From contig JAIXQR010000002.1 in the NCBI GenBank assembly GCA_027485645.1, positions 1-64,000 on the forward strand: DNA of 64,000 nucleotides. Direction: 5' to 3'. The translations under genes were made by a program, and so were the position numbers. The stretch's first letter is position 1; each line of letters begins with the position of its first letter. The DNA comes from a bacterium (lineage in GTDB: Bacteria; Armatimonadota; Fimbriimonadia; Fimbriimonadales; Fimbriimonadaceae). Shown in pieces: positions 8,815 to 16,529 of this stretch. The notes beneath the pieces were generated by a model. It was not told where the DNA came from and made no database searches. It worked only from the letters and a program-made list of their open reading frames with translations.

Positions 8815-9252
8815 ATGAAGAACCTTCACCCGCGTTGGCGCACGTCAGCAGTTATTGCCGCTTCGGCCCTCTCTGTTTTGGCCCTGTCCGGGTGCGGCGG
8901 CACTTCTTTGGTCCAGGCAGTGCCAACGACCCTCAATTTCGCAACCACCGATTCGGCGAACACCCAAATCGTCGTAACGCGCAGCAATAGAGTGCCGGGT
9001 GCCGGGCAAGAGTGCACCTTGTCTGCCCAGCCAGAATGGTGCTCAAACCCCAGCATTCAAGAGTTGCGCTTTGACGTTCAGCCGTCCTTCACCCTCTATC
9101 GGGTTTACGTCGTGAACACTTCCCCGAACGATCGAGTTTGCAGCGTCCGAGTTACTCGAAAGGGCACGAACGAAACCTACCAAAAGGTCGTTCCGGCAAA
9201 CTCGACCGTGTGGTTCTGGGAACTCGGAATCGACACGGTCGAGCGACGCTAA
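8815..9252 (+). CDS. Small putative lipoprotein
   Basis: An ATG at 8815 opens a 145-residue protein with a lipoprotein signal peptide (SAVIAASALSVLALSGC; lipobox LSGC, lipidated Cys near residue 25). A TTG at 8788 would extend it by nine residues without improving the signal. The mature part contains two further cysteines in GQECTLSAQPEWCSNPS and a beta-rich end (YRVYVVNTSPNDRVCSV). It is probably anchored in the outer or inner membrane facing the periplasm. No family was recognised. It converges with the prepilin-like gene, the stop codons being 2 nt apart. Confidence 0.78.
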   Translation: MKNLHPRWRTSAVIAASALSVLALSGCGGTSLVQAVPTTLNFATTDSANTQIVVTRSNRVPGAGQECTLSAQPEWCSNPSIQELRFDVQPSFTLYRVYVVNTSPNDRVCSVRVTRKGTNETYQKVVPANSTVWFWELGIDTVERR

Positions 9253-9253
9253 G

Positions 9254-9273
9254 GCTATTCGAGATCGAATAGC
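9254..9273. terminator. Inverted repeat at convergent stop codons
   Basis: A 20-nt near-palindrome (8-9-bp stem, 9254-9262 with 9265-9273) begins directly after the lipoprotein stop and contains the last codons and stop of the prepilin-like gene. It resembles the larger repeat at 3561-3591 and may end both transcripts. Confidence 0.5.
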
Positions 9274-10019
9274 TCGTCGGTGCTGAAGTCGCCATCCCGA
9301 TCCAACTCGCCCAAGTGGATCGGGTTGAACTCTGATTCGTTGTAGGCTCCGCCGTACCCAAACGTGCCCCTTCGAAGCTTTGGCTTGAAGGCGCTCGCGT
9401 GGCCATCGGCCCAGGCCACGAGTCCGGTTTCCAGATGGCGACCATGGAAGGTCGGATAGTCGCTGGACGGCGGCTCTAGGTACGTATTGCCCTCGAGCCG
9501 ATGCGGGAGGCCGAAACTCATTCGCGCCGAGGTCCCAAACGTGACCGTGTCGGCAACCGAGCCCACCGCGCCGTAGTTCACCGGTTTTGGCACCTCGTTA
9601 TACGTCGGGGGAACGTAGTCAGTCGGGCTGAGATAGTTGTAGTTGTAGCCGTAGCCGGTCAGACCAACCGTAGTTCGAAGCGTATCGGGATAAGCCGGAT
9701 CCGACTGGATTCCCTTGTTCTTCGTGTATGGGAAGAGCAGACCTTCGTTCTCGCGGAGGGTGGTTCCGTCGAAACTTCCCCACCAGTAGAAAACCTTGCC
9801 CGATGCAACCGATCCCGTAGCGACCCGCATCATGGTGTCGTCGTAGTCGTTGCCGTAAAGCAGCCAGGCGAGGCCGATCTGCTTGAGGTTGCTGAGGGAC
9901 TGCGTCTTCTTTGCGGCGGACTTGGCTTGAGCAAAGACGGGGAACAGGATGGCGGCGAGAATCGCGACGATCGCGATAACGACGAGGAGCTCAATGAGAG
10001 TAAACGCTCGATTTTTCAT
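9255..10019 (-). CDS. Prepilin-like secreted protein (DUF1559-type) behind a cobalamin riboswitch
   Basis: The 254-residue protein begins [20 protein letters not shown], a type IV prepilin/pseudopilin N-terminus: short basic leader, cleavage before Phe, Glu at +5 and a hydrophobic helix. The residue before cleavage is Ala, not the usual Gly. The C-terminal half has the WADGHA segment typical of DUF1559-like proteins, which abound in Planctomycetota and Armatimonadota. These are thought to be exported through pilus or type II secretion machinery; functions are mostly unknown. The ATG at 10019 follows GAGG by 6 nt. A GTG at 10031 would include the ribosome binding site in the gene and was not chosen. 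The gene lies directly downstream of a cobalamin aptamer. Confidence 0.88.
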   Translation of the reverse strand: MKNRAFTLIELLVVIAIVAILAAILFPVFAQAKSAAKKTQSLSNLKQIGLAWLLYGNDYDDTMMRVATGSVASGKVFYWWGSFDGTTLRENEGLLFPYTKNKGIQSDPAYPDTLRTTVGLTGYGYNYNYLSPTDYVPPTYNEVPKPVNYGAVGSVADTVTFGTSARMSFGLPHRLEGNTYLEPPSSDYPTFHGRHLETGLVAWADGHASAFKPKLRRGTFGYGGAYNESEFNPIHLGELDRDGDFSTDELFDLE

Positions 10020-10025
10020 GAATAA

Positions 10026-10040
10026 CCTCACAAGGTGAGG
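10026..10040 (-). promoter_or_regulatory. Hairpin covering the ribosome binding site of the prepilin-like gene
   Basis: On the minus-strand transcript CCTCAC and GTGAGG pair perfectly (10035-10040 with 10026-10031) around a 3-nt loop. The 3' arm is the Shine-Dalgarno sequence, 6 nt before the ATG at 10019. This is the expected expression platform of a riboswitch that controls translation. Confidence 0.65.
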
Positions 10041-10064
10041 CCGTCAATCGCGGAGAAAGGGGAA

Positions 10065-10250
10065 GGTCGACGGACGAAAAGTCCGCCTCGGAAACCCATG
10101 CTCGTAGGTGACAGCACTCGCTGTTCTTTCTGCGAAGCGGGCATTCGGACTTTCGACCAAGGTCGATTCACCGTTGCGGCACAGCGCCGGAATTTCACCG
10201 GACTTTCCCCAATTTTCAGATGCCTCACGACAAGGCACCCTTCGCAATGG
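10065..10250 (-). ncRNA. Cobalamin riboswitch
   Basis: The minus strand carries the conserved cobalamin aptamer core in order: GGGGAAAGTCCGGTGAAATT (10210-10191), then CCGGCGCTG and GCCGCAACGGTGA (10190-10168, the B12-box region), then a stem CGACCTTGGTCG and GTCCGAATGCCCGC (10150-10137). An upstream stem, GTGCC...GGCA (10238-10221), fits the outer helices. The 5' edge lies next to the stop codon of the amidase gene. Downstream are a short CGGAC/GTCCG stem (10085-10071) and the hairpin covering the ribosome binding site. Outer limits are approximate. The class is clear from the core; ligand preference (adenosyl- or methylcobalamin) cannot be read. Confidence 0.93.
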
Positions 10251-10253
10251 CTG

Positions 10254-10952
10254 TTAGTATAGCCGGGCTTTTTCGATGGTTGCGGCCGGTTTCACCACCG
10301 CGAGGGTGGCTTTCGTCATCGCCGAAACAATCTTTTGCTGACCTTCGGCGGAACCGATGAATGCTTCATCAGCGGGGTTTGTAAGCACGCACATTTCGAC
10401 TAGTAAAACGGGGACCTTCGAGAAGATGGAACCGGTCAAAGCGCCTTGCTTCGCGCCAACGGCGGTTTTGAGGTCGGACTTTAGGCCGTTGTCCTTTTGC
10501 GCGCCTTTCAGCGCTTCGGCATAGACGGCGTGAAATTTCTTCGCGGCAACCGCGGTTTTTTCCAGCACATCTTTGCCCGGGCCGGTGATGCCGTCCTTGG
10601 TGGTGCCGGTGCGGTCGGGGTAGTAAACGGCAAACCCGGTTCCGGAGGCGGCGTCGCAGTGGAGCCGAATGAGGAGGTCTGCCTTCGCGTCGTTTGCGAT
10701 CTCGGCCCGACGCCGATTGAGGACTTTCTCAAGCTCCTCCGACTTTGTGAGCACAACTTTCACGCCCTCTGCTTCAAGCGCCTTCTGTAAACCCTTCGCG
10801 ATCTTCCAGGCCAGGCTGACTTCGGTGTGAACCTTGCCTTTAGTGCCGATGCCCACCTCACTCGGGTGTCCGGCGTCGATGCAGACGGTTTGGGCCGTGG
10901 CCACCTGAATCAAGAGCAGGGAGAGCCACGGCAACGCGAACTTAAACTTCAC
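10254..10952 (-). CDS. N-acetylmuramoyl-L-alanine amidase (Amidase_3), secreted
   Basis: A signal peptide (MKFKFALPWLSLLLIQVATA) precedes an Amidase_3 domain. The zinc-site residues are visible: His in CIDAGHPSE, Glu in KVHTEVSLA and His in LLIRLHCDAASG; the catalytic Glu lies in PVLLVEMCVLTNPADE. The enzyme hydrolyses the amide bond between MurNAc and the peptide stem in peptidoglycan and acts in the periplasm. Length (232 residues) fits a single-domain enzyme with no SH3 or LysM domain. It is followed on the same strand by the cobalamin riboswitch and preceded by the DUF1232 gene 13 nt away. Confidence 0.92.
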   Translation of the reverse strand: MKFKFALPWLSLLLIQVATAQTVCIDAGHPSEVGIGTKGKVHTEVSLAWKIAKGLQKALEAEGVKVVLTKSEELEKVLNRRRAEIANDAKADLLIRLHCDAASGTGFAVYYPDRTGTTKDGITGPGKDVLEKTAVAAKKFHAVYAEALKGAQKDNGLKSDLKTAVGAKQGALTGSIFSKVPVLLVEMCVLTNPADEAFIGSAEGQQKIVSAMTKATLAVVKPAATIEKARLY

Positions 10953-10965
10953 GCAACAGGTTTAC

Positions 10966-11193
10966 CTAACGCACGCGAATAGGCTGCAGCTGGGCCGTGC
11001 GTGCCCGACGCCCTCGACCAAGCCACTGCCAAGCCGTGATGAGGGCGATGAATCCGAGCAGGATTCCGTCATCCACCCAACCGATGAGCGGAATGAGGTC
11101 GGGAATGAGATCCAACGGAGACGCGCCGTAAGCTACGCCAACCAGCAGCGGAAGCAGGGAGAAACCGTTTTTGTCTCGGAATGCCTTGAACAT
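10966..11193 (-). CDS. DUF1232 (YkvA-like) small membrane protein
   Basis: The 75-residue product contains the DUF1232 signature SPLDLIPDLIPLIGWVDDG between two hydrophobic helices (SLLPLLVGVAYGA and ILLGFIALITAWQW) and ends in a basic tail. Members are small inner-membrane proteins of unknown function. It lies 13 nt upstream of the amidase on the same strand, so the two may be co-transcribed. Confidence 0.85.
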   Translation of the reverse strand: MFKAFRDKNGFSLLPLLVGVAYGASPLDLIPDLIPLIGWVDDGILLGFIALITAWQWLGRGRRARTAQLQPIRVR

Positions 11194-11210
11194 AGCTAGT
11201 GAGACCGTCG

Positions 11211-11239
11211 GTCCGGGATCGGGGTTTCCGACCCCGGAC
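11211..11239 (-). terminator. GC-rich hairpin after fucI
   Basis: A 12-bp stem with one mismatch (11211-11222 with 11228-11239) and a 5-nt loop lies 8 nt after the fucI stop codon on the minus strand. No T-run follows, so termination would be factor-assisted or only partial. Confidence 0.5.
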
Positions 11240-11247
11240 CTTTGGCC

Positions 11248-13017
11248 TTAGCTGTATAGCGGACCGTAAGTTGTGCAGGCCCGGAAATCGGCTCCAACTG
11301 GGTCCATGCCAGAACCGAATCGATGCCACGCGGCCGGGCGGAATACCTTCGCCGGATCAACGTTGTGCATGTCAACCGGAATCCGCAAGATCGAGGCCAA
11401 GGTGATCAGGTCCGCACCAATGTGGCCGACGGAAATCGCACCGTGGTTCGCTCCCCAATGCGCCATCACTTGATACTCGTCCGAGAATGCCCCGTGGCCG
11501 GTCAAGCGTGGGCGGAACCAGGTGGTCGGCCAGCTCGGGTTCGTTCGGGCGTCGAGGGCGTTGTGGACCTCTTCTGGCAGTTCCAGCGTTTCGCCTTCGG
11601 CAATCTGAAGCACCGGTCCGAGTCCCTTGACCAAGTTGATGCGGAACATCGTGACGGGGTAGCCGCCACGGGTTGTGAAGTCGGTTGACCAGCCGCCGCC
11701 GGGGAAGTACTCGGTCATGCTTGGGCAGAATCGAGTCGCGTCGATGCAGCGGTTGGCGTCGTCGGCGTTCATTTCCCACCAAGGCTGCAGGCCGCCTTCG
11801 CCGGTCCAGTCCAGTGCGCTGGGGCCAGAATTGATGAGGTGCAGGAAGCCGCTCTCTGGCCGCCAGCCAGTGACTCGCTCCACCGCGTCGGGCGACCAGT
11901 AGGTGCGAACGTCGCTAAACATCTGCGAGGTTCCGGTCAGCAGGTGGCCAAACAGCATCGAGGCCCCGTTGAGAGCGTCGTTCTCCGTCGCGACGACGAA
12001 TGGTTGGCGGATGCCGTTCCAATCGAAGCTGCTGCAGAGCATCGCTTCCAGGAAGTCGCCGTTCGGGTTGTAATCGGTCCACTGTCGCTGGCCCTGGAAT
12101 CCGCCGGCGATGGCGTTGTGGCCGCGAGCCTGTTCGAGGAAGCCCAATTCGGCCAGGCGCGGGTTGCCGATCATTAGATCCCGAGCGATGAGGGTCATCT
12201 TGATGCTGGTTTCCCACTCCGCGTCCAAGTGCTCTCGGGAGCGGATCTTCTCTGGCGAGTTGTAGTCTTCGCCTTCCTTCAAATTATCTTTGCACCAGGC
12301 GAGAGCGCGCTCGTACTCCTCGTGGTCGAAGATGCCGTTTTGAATTCGGCCGGTGAACTCGCTCATGTCGACCGATTCCACTCGCATACCGAGGTAGCTG
12401 CGGAAGAAGTCGCCGTCCACCACGCTGCCCGCGATGCCCATGCTCGTGCCGCCCATGGCCAGGTACGCCGTGTTCCGCATCGTGGCCGCCGCCACTCCGG
12501 CGCGGACGAACTGGAACAGCCGCTCGCGCACGTCGGTCGGGATGTTCTCGTCGCCGAGATCTTGCACGTCTTGGCCGTAGATGCCAAAGCTGGGAACGCC
12601 GAACTGAGCGTGTCCGCTCAAAGTGGCGGCAAGATAAACCGCACCCGGCCGGTCGGTGCCGTTAAAGCCCCAAATCGCCTTCGGCATCGTCGGGTCGTCG
12701 TCCATCGTTTCCGAGCCGTAACACCAACAAGGTGTGACGGTCAGCGTCAGCCCGACGCCCTCGCGCCGGAACTTATCCGCACAGGCCGCCGCCTCGGAGA
12801 ATCCGCCAATGCAAGTGTCCGCAATCACGCACTCCACGGGCTCGCCCGTGCTGTGCTTCAGGTTCTCCGTGATGAGCTCGGCCACCGAATGAGCCATCGC
12901 CATCGTGATCTCTTCCAAAGACTCCCGAACCCCGCCGTACCGACCGTCAATGGTCGGCCGAATTCCGAGCTTAGGAAGCGGAGTGACGAGTCGATTCTGC
13001 GGCGGATTGATCTTCAT
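11248..13017 (-). CDS. fucI: L-fucose isomerase
   Basis: The 589-residue protein matches FucI along its full length (E. coli FucI is 591): [65 protein letters not shown] and [18 protein letters not shown]. The Mn-site residues are the Glu in [10 protein letters not shown], the Asp in [10 protein letters not shown] and the His in AHWGANHGA. It interconverts L-fucose and L-fuculose, and often D-arabinose and D-ribulose, in the cytoplasm. No fuculokinase, aldolase or permease is adjacent; a GH2 glycosidase lies far away in the window. It begins 51 nt after thrB on the same strand. Confidence 0.97.
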   Translation of the reverse strand: MKINPPQNRLVTPLPKLGIRPTIDGRYGGVRESLEEITMAMAHSVAELITENLKHSTGEPVECVIADTCIGGFSEAAACADKFRREGVGLTLTVTPCWCYGSETMDDDPTMPKAIWGFNGTDRPGAVYLAATLSGHAQFGVPSFGIYGQDVQDLGDENIPTDVRERLFQFVRAGVAAATMRNTAYLAMGGTSMGIAGSVVDGDFFRSYLGMRVESVDMSEFTGRIQNGIFDHEEYERALAWCKDNLKEGEDYNSPEKIRSREHLDAEWETSIKMTLIARDLMIGNPRLAELGFLEQARGHNAIAGGFQGQRQWTDYNPNGDFLEAMLCSSFDWNGIRQPFVVATENDALNGASMLFGHLLTGTSQMFSDVRTYWSPDAVERVTGWRPESGFLHLINSGPSALDWTGEGGLQPWWEMNADDANRCIDATRFCPSMTEYFPGGGWSTDFTTRGGYPVTMFRINLVKGLGPVLQIAEGETLELPEEVHNALDARTNPSWPTTWFRPRLTGHGAFSDEYQVMAHWGANHGAISVGHIGADLITLASILRIPVDMHNVDPAKVFRPAAWHRFGSGMDPVGADFRACTTYGPLYS

Positions 13018-13068
13018 TGACGTCCGGGAAGTTACCCGGATGGGCTTCTTTTAGGCGCCTGAAGAGGC

Positions 13069-14001
13069 CTATACCGGTAGGCGGCCGATGTGGGTGCCTT
13101 GGTCGGTGGCGTCTAGGATCCAGTAGCGGCTTTTCAGACCAGCCGTAGCGAAAGCTTGGTTCATCGCGCGGCCGATTCGGTCGAAGCCGTGGCGGGCGAA
13201 GGCGATGGTTCCGGGGCCGGCGCCGGAGAGGGCAACGGCGACCGCGCCTTCTTGCATGGCCGCTTCTTTCGCCGCGACCGCGCCGGGGATGGCGGGGAGG
13301 CGGTACGGCTCGTGAATCCGGTCGTTCAGCGACTGCGCGAGCAGAACATCATCCCCCGCTCTGAGGGCTTCGGCGACGAGCATGGCGCGGCCGATGTTGT
13401 AGATCGCGTCGGCTTTGCTGTACTGGCTCGGTAGCGCGGCGCGGGCGTCGGTGGTGAGGTAGTTGAACTCCGGTACGCAGACCACCGCTTTGATCGGCAC
13501 GTGCGGAATGCGCTTGGTCAGCACGCGGCCTGAATCCGGAACCACGATGACAAACCCGCCGAGCAGCGCCGGAGCGACGTTGTCGCCGTGCCCTTCAAGT
13601 TCCACGGCTCTCTCCAAGACTTGAGCCAAATCCAAATCTGCTGGGTCTTCACCCGCTTGGGCGCGCAAAACGGCCTGGCTAAAGAGCACTCCGGCCAGCG
13701 TCGCCGTGGAGCTAGAACCCAACCCAGAGGCGCACGGGATGGCGTTATGGCAAACGATCTTCACGTGCCCTTTCAGCTGAACAGCGGTCCGCTCCAACTC
13801 TTCCCGCAAGATCGTCGCGGTGAGGTTTGTGTGGTCTGTAGCAAGTACGTTTGCCCCCTCTCCGTGGTTCTCCACCGAATAGCCCGAGCCCTCGTTGGAA
13901 AGATGCAGTTCGAACGAATTCCACAGGTCGAGCGCCAAGCCCATGCAGTCAAAGCCAGGGCCGAGGTTCGCAGTGGTAGCGGGGATTCTAACGCGGATCA
14001 T
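13069..14001 (-). CDS. thrB: Homoserine kinase
   Basis: This GHMP kinase has an N-terminal MIRVRIPATTANLGPGFDCM motif, the ATP-binding loop PCASGLGSSSTATLAG and a C-terminal GAVAVALSGAGPGTIAF. It phosphorylates L-homoserine to O-phosphohomoserine, the substrate of the threonine synthase encoded just upstream. The ATG overlaps the thrC stop by 4 nt (ATGA), so translation is probably coupled. Length (310 residues) is normal. Confidence 0.97.
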   Translation of the reverse strand: MIRVRIPATTANLGPGFDCMGLALDLWNSFELHLSNEGSGYSVENHGEGANVLATDHTNLTATILREELERTAVQLKGHVKIVCHNAIPCASGLGSSSTATLAGVLFSQAVLRAQAGEDPADLDLAQVLERAVELEGHGDNVAPALLGGFVIVVPDSGRVLTKRIPHVPIKAVVCVPEFNYLTTDARAALPSQYSKADAIYNIGRAMLVAEALRAGDDVLLAQSLNDRIHEPYRLPAIPGAVAAKEAAMQEGAVAVALSGAGPGTIAFARHGFDRIGRAMNQAFATAGLKSRYWILDATDQGTHIGRLPV

Positions 14002-15077
14002 AGGTTGAGTCCTCGCAAAAGGGCATCGACGTTGGCTTCAACCCGCTGAATATCTGCCCCCTCGGCGACGGCCGAATCTGGATCTTTCAAGCCGTGCCCG
14101 GTGAGGACGCAGACGATGCGTTTTCCTTCCGGGTTCAACGTCCCGTTCTGGACTGCCTGCCGCAGCCCGGCGATTCCGGCGGCTGAAGACGGTTCGCAGA
14201 ACACGCCTTCGGTCTCCGCCACGAGATGAAACGCGCGAAAGATCTCTTCATCCGTCACGGCAAGCAATTGACCGTTCGATTCGCGAATTGCGGTAAGCGC
14301 TTGTTCGGCCCGGGCGGGGGCACCGATGCGGATGGCCGTGGCCCGGGTTTCCGGGTTCGGGCAGGGAAGACCGGTGACGAGCGGGGAAGCTCCGGCCGCC
14401 TGAGCGCCGAGCAGTTGCGGCTTCCGGCTGGGCCGCGGGCACACGTCGCATCGGCACGGCCCGGGGCACTCGGAAAAGCCCATCCAGTAGCTGGTGATGT
14501 TGCCCGCGTTGCCGACGGGCAAGCAAAGCCAATCCGGAAACCCGCCAAGCTGCTCACAAATCTCCCATGCCGCCGTTTTCTGGCCCTCTAGTCGAGCCGG
14601 GTTCACGGAGTTCACGAGGGCAATCGGAGCCTGATCGCTGACCTCGCGAACCATTCGCAGGGCGGTGTCGAAGGAACCGTCAATGGCGATCACGCGGGCA
14701 CCGTAAGCGATGGCCCCAGCGAGTTTGCCCAGCGCGATTTTGCCGTCGGGAATCAGAACAACGCAGGTTTGCCCGGCGCGGGCGGCATAGGCAGCGGCGG
14801 CGGCAGCAGTGTTGCCGGTGCTGGCGCAGATCACCGTCTTTGCGCCGTCCGCTACAGATTGGGTGATCGCGGTGGTCATGCCGCGATCTTTGAAGCTGCC
14901 GGTGGGGTTAAGTCCTTCAAACTTTGCAAAAAGCTCCGCCCCCGGTGCAATCAAAGCCGCCAGCTTCGGGAGTGGAATCAGTGGCGTGTTGCCTTCGCAA
15001 AGCGTGACCGGTGGCACAGATTTGCTGATGTTCATCCGGTCGCCGAAGGCGTGAATGATCCCGTTCCAAGCAGCCAT
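13998..15077 (-). CDS. thrC: Threonine synthase with a cysteine-rich insert
   Basis: The 359-residue PLP enzyme contains TLCEGNTPLIPL, FEGLNPTGSFKDRG (PLP lysine), ICASTGNTAAAAAAYAARAG, LPVGNAGNITSYWMGF and GIAGLRQA. It converts O-phosphohomoserine to threonine. The usual central segment (GF.E......PRM.G.QAAGA) here carries CPGPCRCDVCPRPSRKPQ, four cysteines in a C-x3-C-x-C-x2-C pattern at about residues 182-191, which I do not recall in typical ThrC. The remaining catalytic sequence is intact. The gene is first in thrC-thrB; the N-terminal WNGIIHAFGDRM supports the ATG at 15077. Confidence 0.95.
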   Translation of the reverse strand: MAAWNGIIHAFGDRMNISKSVPPVTLCEGNTPLIPLPKLAALIAPGAELFAKFEGLNPTGSFKDRGMTTAITQSVADGAKTVICASTGNTAAAAAAYAARAGQTCVVLIPDGKIALGKLAGAIAYGARVIAIDGSFDTALRMVREVSDQAPIALVNSVNPARLEGQKTAAWEICEQLGGFPDWLCLPVGNAGNITSYWMGFSECPGPCRCDVCPRPSRKPQLLGAQAAGASPLVTGLPCPNPETRATAIRIGAPARAEQALTAIRESNGQLLAVTDEEIFRAFHLVAETEGVFCEPSSAAGIAGLRQAVQNGTLNPEGKRIVCVLTGHGLKDPDSAVAEGADIQRVEANVDALLRGLNL

Positions 15078-15106
15078 GGCTGGGCAGGTTACCGCGCCAA
15101 ACTCGG

Positions 15107-15712
15107 TCAGAATCGTTGTCCGAAGCTGACAAAAATTCCGGTTCCGTTGTAAGCCGGATTCGAAGGGACCAAACCGCCACCGTTTGAAATGTGGATTCTG
15201 CGAATCCCGAACTCGACCGACTTTCCTGGGCTAAGGCGGTATCGCATTCCTAACCCGTAGCGGTAGGAACCATTGACCCGCGAGCCCTTGGGCGGAAACT
15301 GGTCGGTGAACCAGGCAAAACCGGGCACGAGGTCGGCGAAGAATGTTCCGCCACGGAAGTCAAAAATGTGCAACCTCGCAACTGCGCTGATGCCAAATCC
15401 CCCGGTGCGGACCGAGAACGGTCCGGGATCGGGTTGGTCGACTTGAGTGCTGTTTCCCGATGCGTAGTAAAGGCAAGCGTTCCAGCCGAATGAAATCCGG
15501 TCCCAAGGCTTCTTGCGAATGCGAAAAGTTTGCTCGGCGTACACGGTGCCGATGCTGATGTCTCGATGCGCCTGATCGGTCTTAAAGTACTCGAACCCAA
15601 ATTTGATCGGAGGTCGAGCAGAAATGCCTGCCGGCAAACGGACCTGTCCGAAGGTCTTTGGAGTCAGGCAGCTTGCTATAATGATCGGGATAGAAAACTT
15701 GATGTTTTTCAT
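15107..15712 (-). CDS. PagL-like lipid A 3-O-deacylase / acyloxyacyl hydrolase family
   Basis: A signal peptide (MKNIKFSIPIIIASCLTPKTFGQ) precedes alternating hydrophobic beta-strands that fit a small outer-membrane barrel. The C-terminal RRIHISNGGGLVPSNPAYNG matches the PagL catalytic region, with the His-x-Ser pair, and the protein ends in an aromatic-rich strand (FVSFGQRF) as barrels do. PagL removes an acyl chain from lipid A at the outer leaflet, so its presence implies a diderm with lipopolysaccharide or a related lipid. It lies 29 nt upstream of thrC on the same strand and starts 10 nt from the divergent DUF2975 gene. Confidence 0.8.
   Translation of the reverse strand: MKNIKFSIPIIIASCLTPKTFGQVRLPAGISARPPIKFGFEYFKTDQAHRDISIGTVYAEQTFRIRKKPWDRISFGWNACLYYASGNSTQVDQPDPGPFSVRTGGFGISAVARLHIFDFRGGTFFADLVPGFAWFTDQFPPKGSRVNGSYRYGLGMRYRLSPGKSVEFGIRRIHISNGGGLVPSNPAYNGTGIFVSFGQRF
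15674..15682 (+). promoter_or_regulatory. Extended -10 promoter for the DUF2975/Xre pair
   Basis: TGCTATAAT (TGn plus a consensus -10) lies on the plus strand 40 nt before the ATG at 15723. No good -35 is seen, as is common for extended -10 promoters. It sits inside the start of the divergent pagL-like gene, so the two promoters must overlap. Confidence 0.6.
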
Positions 15713-15722
15713 CGTTCATATA

Positions 15723-16262
15723 ATGTTTTACATTAAAAAATTAAATTGGATCAATATCTCGCAGGTCTTTGGGTACTTTTTCACCTCCGTAACCGCGATT
15801 TGTTGCCTCTGGCCGATGTTGATTTGGTTTGTTCCGGGCACCAGCGATCTCGCGTTGCAAATCAAATTCGGTGTCGAAGAATTATCGGGCGTTGCCGCGG
15901 CCGCACGCCTCGTGGGTTTTTTGAGCAGCGTGGGAATCTGCGCGATCATCGCCAGGTGTTCCTGGGCCCTTCGCGACTACTGCTTTGAGGTTTCCGAGGC
16001 GCGGTGGTTCTCCGAGCGCGCCGTCGCTTCCCAACGTCGTGCCGCTGCATGGTTTGCTCTTTTGGCGCCGGTGTTACTCATTCATCGCTGGTTCACTGCG
16101 TCTAAGCTCGCCCTCATGCTGGGTGGGGAGGTGAGCCGAATCTTGCCGGTGTTCTGGGTAACCGCTGCGTTCTTATTGCTTCTCTCAATTGGGCTTTGGG
16201 TTCTATCGGCTATCAGCAACCGGGCAGCCGCACTGCATTCAGAGATGCAAGGCTTCATTTAA
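15723..16262 (+). CDS. DUF2975 (YoaS-like) membrane protein
   Basis: Starting at the ATG at 15723 gives 179 residues with four hydrophobic segments (FGYFFTSVTAICCLWPMLIW, VGFLSSVGICAIIARCS, AAWFALLAPVLLIH and FWVTAAFLLLLSIGLWVLS). This topology and the small HTH gene 4 nt downstream match the widespread DUF2975-YozG pair, where the HTH protein probably represses the operon. Its role is unknown. The open frame continues upstream to 15603 but would run back through the pagL-like gene and past the promoter; no clear ribosome binding site marks the start. Confidence 0.8.
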   Translation: MFYIKKLNWINISQVFGYFFTSVTAICCLWPMLIWFVPGTSDLALQIKFGVEELSGVAAAARLVGFLSSVGICAIIARCSWALRDYCFEVSEARWFSERAVASQRRAAAWFALLAPVLLIHRWFTASKLALMLGGEVSRILPVFWVTAAFLLLLSIGLWVLSAISNRAAALHSEMQGFI

Positions 16263-16265
16263 CCG

Positions 16266-16481
16266 ATGCCGATCATCGTGGATCTGGACGTCATGCTTGC
16301 GCGCCGGAAGATGAAGTCTCGCCAACTCGCAGAAATTGTCGGCATATCTGAGGTCAACATTTCTCAACTCAAGACCGGAAAAGTTCAAGGCGTTCGGTTC
16401 TCAACGTTGGAAGCAATTTGTAATGCCCTTGATTGTCAGCCAGGAGACATTCTTCGCTACGAGCCAATTGATGCTAGCTAA
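16266..16481 (+). CDS. Small Cro/CI-family HTH regulator (YozG-like)
   Basis: The 71-residue protein is almost wholly one HTH_XRE domain: MLARRKMKSRQLAEIVGISE, NISQLKTGKVQGVRFSTLEA and ICNALDCQPGDILRY. Such YozG-like proteins partner DUF2975 membrane proteins, and the 3-nt spacing to that gene supports an operon. It probably binds DNA as a dimer and autoregulates the pair. Confidence 0.92.
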   Translation: MPIIVDLDVMLARRKMKSRQLAEIVGISEVNISQLKTGKVQGVRFSTLEAICNALDCQPGDILRYEPIDAS

Positions 16482-16529
16482 CCCAAGCAGTCCTGCCATC
16501 ATGAACCCGGGGGAAATGGTGGCAACGAG

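Noticed and set aside
10020-10260. Possibility that the riboswitch serves a B12 biosynthesis or transport gene
   Set aside because: No such gene lies downstream on the same strand; the prepilin-like gene starts directly after the aptamer and its ribosome binding site is in the switch hairpin.
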